Positions 41,678 through 43,882 of a DNA stretch of 43,882 nt are shown here, piece by piece. Location: positions 1-43,882 of the forward strand of contig JAILOI010000038.1 in the NCBI GenBank assembly GCA_024690885.1, written 5' to 3'. Numbering within the stretch: position 1 is the stretch's first letter; the number at the start of each line of letters is the position of its first letter. This DNA comes from Lachnospiraceae bacterium (lineage in GTDB: Bacteria; Bacillota; Clostridia; Lachnospirales; Lachnospiraceae). The notes below the pieces were generated by a model. That model was not told where the DNA came from, ran no database searches, and saw only the letters and a program-made list of their open reading frames with translations. The position numbers and the translations under genes are program-made.

Positions 41678-42297
41678 GCCGCGGCCCACGTTTTTTCTAT
41701 AATAAGCCCCGCCGCCGTCGCTGCCATAAGAGTACCCCCTCCGCAAAACCTGTGCGACGACCATAGATGCTTCTTCGGTGGTGTATGCGCCATTTGCCGC
41801 AGGTGTCTTTTCACGGATTTTACACTGCGACGGGAATGTGCTCTCGGCCGCGGACATATACCATTTTCCTATCCCATGATTCATACGCCCTATGGATTGG
41901 AAAACGTAGTCGTTTGGCACGGTGCTACTGCGAAGTTTTGATGGGGTGGGCTTGGCATCGCATATGAATCACATCCATGTTTAGAGCATATGCTCGCCGC
42001 GCCGTCCGTGGCGCGTCGTGCCAGCCCATCCCCGTCAAACTTCGGTAGCACTCGCACCCACTTTAAGGTTTTCCAACCATAGGGGTATGAACATGGAATC
42101 CAAGGACGACGTGTGGGTGTCCGGCGGACCGGAGCACCTTCCCTGGAGGAGTGTAAAGACTTGAAAAGACACCTGCTATCAAACAAATGGTGCACACCAC
42201 CTTAGAACATCATGGTTGGAGTCACCGTTTTGCGGGGATGGCCCCGATGCAGGTGTAAAAAGGCGGGCGACCAAAAGAAATAGATGGGCCGCGGCAA
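41676..42297. repeat. Giant imperfect palindrome (about 622 bp) without a gene
   Basis: The two halves are diverged inverted copies. The ends are a perfect 13-bp inverted repeat, TTGCCGCGGCCCA (41676-41688) and its complement (42285-42297). Inside, the same boxes recur in the same order: CCGCAAAAC (41741/42227), a GGTGGTGT box (41761-41784/42194-42215), GCAGGTGTCTTTTCA (41799-41813/42162-42176, perfect), TTTACACT (41819/42150), GGGAA-GTGCTC (41832/42132), a CGG-CCG-GGACA box (41844/42118), a box ending TTGGAAAAC (41880-41905/42068-42091), and a GTGCTAC...GGGCTGGCA box (41921-41957/42018-42053). The centre is GAGCATATGCTC (41984-41995), next to a CGCGCC/GGCGCG hairpin (41998-42015). It could be a structured RNA, a fold-back element or two inverted repeat copies. 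No direct repeats flank it. TATAAT at 41698-41703 might start a transcript. Confidence 0.85.
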
Positions 42298-42298
42298 C

Positions 42299-42328
42299 AA
42301 AAAAGCTTAGCGACTTGCGCTAAGCTTT
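42299..42328 (-). terminator. Terminator of the RyR-domain gene
   Basis: AAAGCTTAGCG and CGCTAAGCTTT around a 5-base loop (42302-42328), then TTTTTT on the minus strand, running straight into the other outer box of the giant palindrome. Confidence 0.9.
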
Positions 42329-42333
42329 GTAGA

Positions 42334-43767
42334 TTATAGGCCTTGGATGACCTGAAGGTCCTTGTCCTTGTCTTCTTGGGAGAGTTCCTCAAAGGGGACG
42401 ATACATTTGTGGATGCGGAGTGTGGCATCCTTGTTTTTGCCATCGGCGGGGATGCCGTAGTTCCAATGGCTGAGAATGTGGTAGCGGCACCAGAGGACGT
42501 GCTCCAGTTCGGCTAATTCCCAGTCGCGATCTTCTACAGACATCATCTTGTAGTGGGCGTCTTCTTTTAACTGCTGTACGATTTCTAAGTAATCGGCAGA
42601 GGCAAGATTGGAACCCTTGGTAAATTCGTCCAACTGACCCCACTCGAGGCGTGCCTGCTTCCAGGCGGATTGGTTTGCCAGGAGGTTCTTGGTACCGACG
42701 ATTTCCGCACCGTTGTGATTGTAGTTGTAGTTTAAGAGAATACCACCGGCATAGAGATTCTCTGTGATGATGTTCTCCAATGTGTAGACATCTTCTGCAT
42801 TTCCATAGAAATGGATGCGGTTGTCTTTCATCAGTTCTGCAAGCTTAAGGTCTGTGGAGAACTGACAATAAATCTCGGCCTTGGGATACCGAATCCAGAG
42901 GGCCTCAAGTAAGTCAAAAGAAACCTGCTCCGTGCATATGATTAAATCTAACGCATCAGTCTTACCAAGCTCCTCCGTCAGTTCGCCTTGATGGAAAATC
43001 ACGACATCCTTGTTCATAGTGGTAAAGTGAGGCTTGTTCAACTGGTAAAAGCGGCTGTCACCATAAACGTGATAGGTGTACGTTTGATTTTTGTAAAAAA
43101 TATTTTGAAGCAGGCCATAGTTTAACACTTGATGACCAAGGGAATCAAATCCTACAATACCAATATTGCGGGTTAGATTGCCTTTTAACACACGATGGAT
43201 TTCCGGAAGCTTCCATAACGCGCGGGCCATCATCTGGTCCGGGTTAAATACGTGGAGGTTGGCACTGCCGGTGGTCTTCAAGAAGGATAAGTCTAAATCC
43301 CGTAAGCATAAATAGATTTGGCGATCCTTCCACTGCAGACGATGTTCCTGATAAAACTGGAGGTTATCGTAGTCCTCCGCAAACATGATGACCTGGTTGT
43401 GGGCATGGTTGACAGCCTCTTCACTATAGAAGCAACGCTTGGTGCGGCCGCTTAATTCCTTGCAGGCTTCTTCCTCGCCATAAAGCACCGTGCTATTGGG
43501 GAAGATGCTCATCATGCGATTATATAAATAGATGGAAACACGCTTTAATAAGGTTAGCACGGCAGCGGTGGTAACTAAGGCAGCGGTCCATCTGGCAATT
43601 TCCGTGCATACATTGGTGCTGTCTGCATTCTGCTGGATGACATAGAGTGACACCGAGTCATACATGGCATCCTTTAAAGGAATGCCGGCCTGGGTGTAAC
43701 CAATCACACCAAATATAAAAGGTACAATCACAAGTACCGGTAAAAAGTTTGTCCATTTTTTCTTCAT
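42334..43767 (-). CDS. Two-helix membrane protein with TrkA-N-like and RyR domains
   Basis: A 477-residue protein. Helices at about 8-28 and 60-80 flank a loop (AMYDSVSLYVIQQNADS) placed like a pore loop of two-helix channels, but without a TxGYG potassium filter. Two Rossmann-like units follow (about 90-195 and 200-335); the second has NIGIVGFDSLGHQVLNYGL, a TrkA-N/RCK type nucleotide loop. The C terminus (about 412-472) reads LEHVLWCRYH, HWNYG, and KCIVPFEELSQEDKDKD, the pattern of a prokaryotic RyR (ryanodine receptor repeat) domain, preceded by GSNLASADYLEI as seen in related proteins. Such architectures are thought to gate membrane proteins in response to nucleotide signals. GGGAG lies 8 bases before the ATG. 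It is transcribed toward the giant palindrome. Confidence 0.82.
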   Translation of the reverse strand: MKKKWTNFLPVLVIVPFIFGVIGYTQAGIPLKDAMYDSVSLYVIQQNADSTNVCTEIARWTAALVTTAAVLTLLKRVSIYLYNRMMSIFPNSTVLYGEEEACKELSGRTKRCFYSEEAVNHAHNQVIMFAEDYDNLQFYQEHRLQWKDRQIYLCLRDLDLSFLKTTGSANLHVFNPDQMMARALWKLPEIHRVLKGNLTRNIGIVGFDSLGHQVLNYGLLQNIFYKNQTYTYHVYGDSRFYQLNKPHFTTMNKDVVIFHQGELTEELGKTDALDLIICTEQVSFDLLEALWIRYPKAEIYCQFSTDLKLAELMKDNRIHFYGNAEDVYTLENIITENLYAGGILLNYNYNHNGAEIVGTKNLLANQSAWKQARLEWGQLDEFTKGSNLASADYLEIVQQLKEDAHYKMMSVEDRDWELAELEHVLWCRYHILSHWNYGIPADGKNKDATLRIHKCIVPFEELSQEDKDKDLQVIQGL

Positions 43768-43790
43768 ACGTTCTACTCCCTCTGGTATCT

Positions 43791-43819
43791 ATCTTATTTT
43801 TCCTATGGAAAAGCGTCAA
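43791..43819 (-). promoter_or_regulatory. Promoter of the RyR-domain gene
   Basis: TTGACG (43814-43819), 17 bases, TAAGAT (43791-43796). The leader is about 20 bases. Confidence 0.7.
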
Positions 43820-43858
43820 GGTTTTTCCTGTACACTGTTGGTTCAATGGAAGTACAAA

Positions 43859-43882
43859 ATGAAAACAATTATCATATTGACA
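43859..43882 (+). promoter_or_regulatory. Second Fur-family operator and -35 box at the right edge
   Basis: ATGAAAACAATTATCAT (43859-43875) matches the zur operator core ATGAGAACGTTTATCAT at 14 of 17 bases. TTGACA follows at 43877-43882, the last bases of the window, and would be the -35 box of a plus-strand gene beyond the edge. Confidence 0.5.

Noticed and set aside
41483-42195. Several reading frames of 66 to 145 residues inside the giant palindrome and ygiQ end
   Set aside because: They run on both strands over the conserved boxes, lack ribosome sites, do not match between the two arms at protein level, and one overlaps ygiQ.
41676-42297. CRISPR array or tracrRNA
   Set aside because: There are no regularly spaced direct repeats and no cas gene; the repeats are inverted and occur only twice.
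41676-42297. OLE, ROOL, GOLLD, RNase P or tmRNA
   Set aside because: The size suits a large RNA, but I cannot find the hallmark sequences of RNase P or tmRNA, and near-complete self-inversion is not a feature I know for OLE, ROOL or GOLLD. A covariance search would settle this.

Overview
The window looks like a Clostridia (Firmicutes) chromosome, most likely a motile Lachnospiraceae-type gut or rumen bacterium. Signs of this are strong Shine-Dalgarno sites, sigma-A promoters with TTGACA/TATAAT or extended -10 boxes, an isolated crotonase of the butyrate pathway, FtsEX with a coiled-coil M23 hydrolase, a CdaR/PucR-type regulator beside ftsE, a YjfB-like motility protein behind a sigma-28-type promoter, and an FMN riboswitch on ribU. 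Nearly all genes lie on the minus strand, and by eye the plus strand is C-rich, so the minus-strand genes probably follow the replication fork. No integrase, transposase or CRISPR array was seen.

Layout. 1-3.9 kb is a visibly GC-richer block with the start of transketolase, galactokinase, a YhfC-type membrane protease and NagA. It ends at a tRNA-Ser (3892-3977), so it may be a transferred segment or an assembly join. 4.1-9.5 kb is an operon for t6A tRNA modification (tsaE, tsaB, tsaD) with rimI, RNase Z, ispD, a YcxB-like membrane protein and an anchored hypothetical. 9.5-10.5 kb is ribU with its FMN riboswitch and a consensus promoter. 10.5-14.7 kb holds tex, a small HExxH/zinc protein and mutY, followed by divergent crt. 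15.7-18.6 kb is an ACT-protein/hom/lysC operon for aspartate-family amino acids. 18.8-25.2 kb is a division and wall-hydrolysis operon (CdaR-like regulator, ftsE, ftsX, M23 hydrolase, carboxy-terminal protease, prfB). 25.2-25.9 kb has no gene but carries a symmetric cluster of DnaA boxes. 25.9-33.1 kb holds an NlpC/P60 hydrolase, trxB, yjfB-like, ridA, cvfB, acyl-ACP thioesterase, a MATE exporter, small unknown genes and a GIY-YIG protein; tRNA-Gln follows. 33.4-38.5 kb holds an SPFH/zinc-ribbon protein, thrH, a CAP-domain lipoprotein and a zur-znuC-znuB operon with a Fur-type operator. 38.6-41.7 kb holds an iron-type alcohol dehydrogenase and divergent ygiQ.

The most unusual part is 41.68-43.77 kb. 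A roughly 622-bp imperfect giant palindrome without a gene lies exactly between the terminators of two convergent genes. Its two arms share the same ordered series of conserved boxes. Next to it is a gene for a two-helix membrane protein with a TrkA-N-like Rossmann region and a C-terminal RyR domain, an architecture associated with nucleotide-sensing, channel-like proteins. A second copy of the Fur-family operator sits at the right edge of the window, in front of a gene that lies outside it.

All calls come from reading the sequence and from recalled family features. No database search was run.
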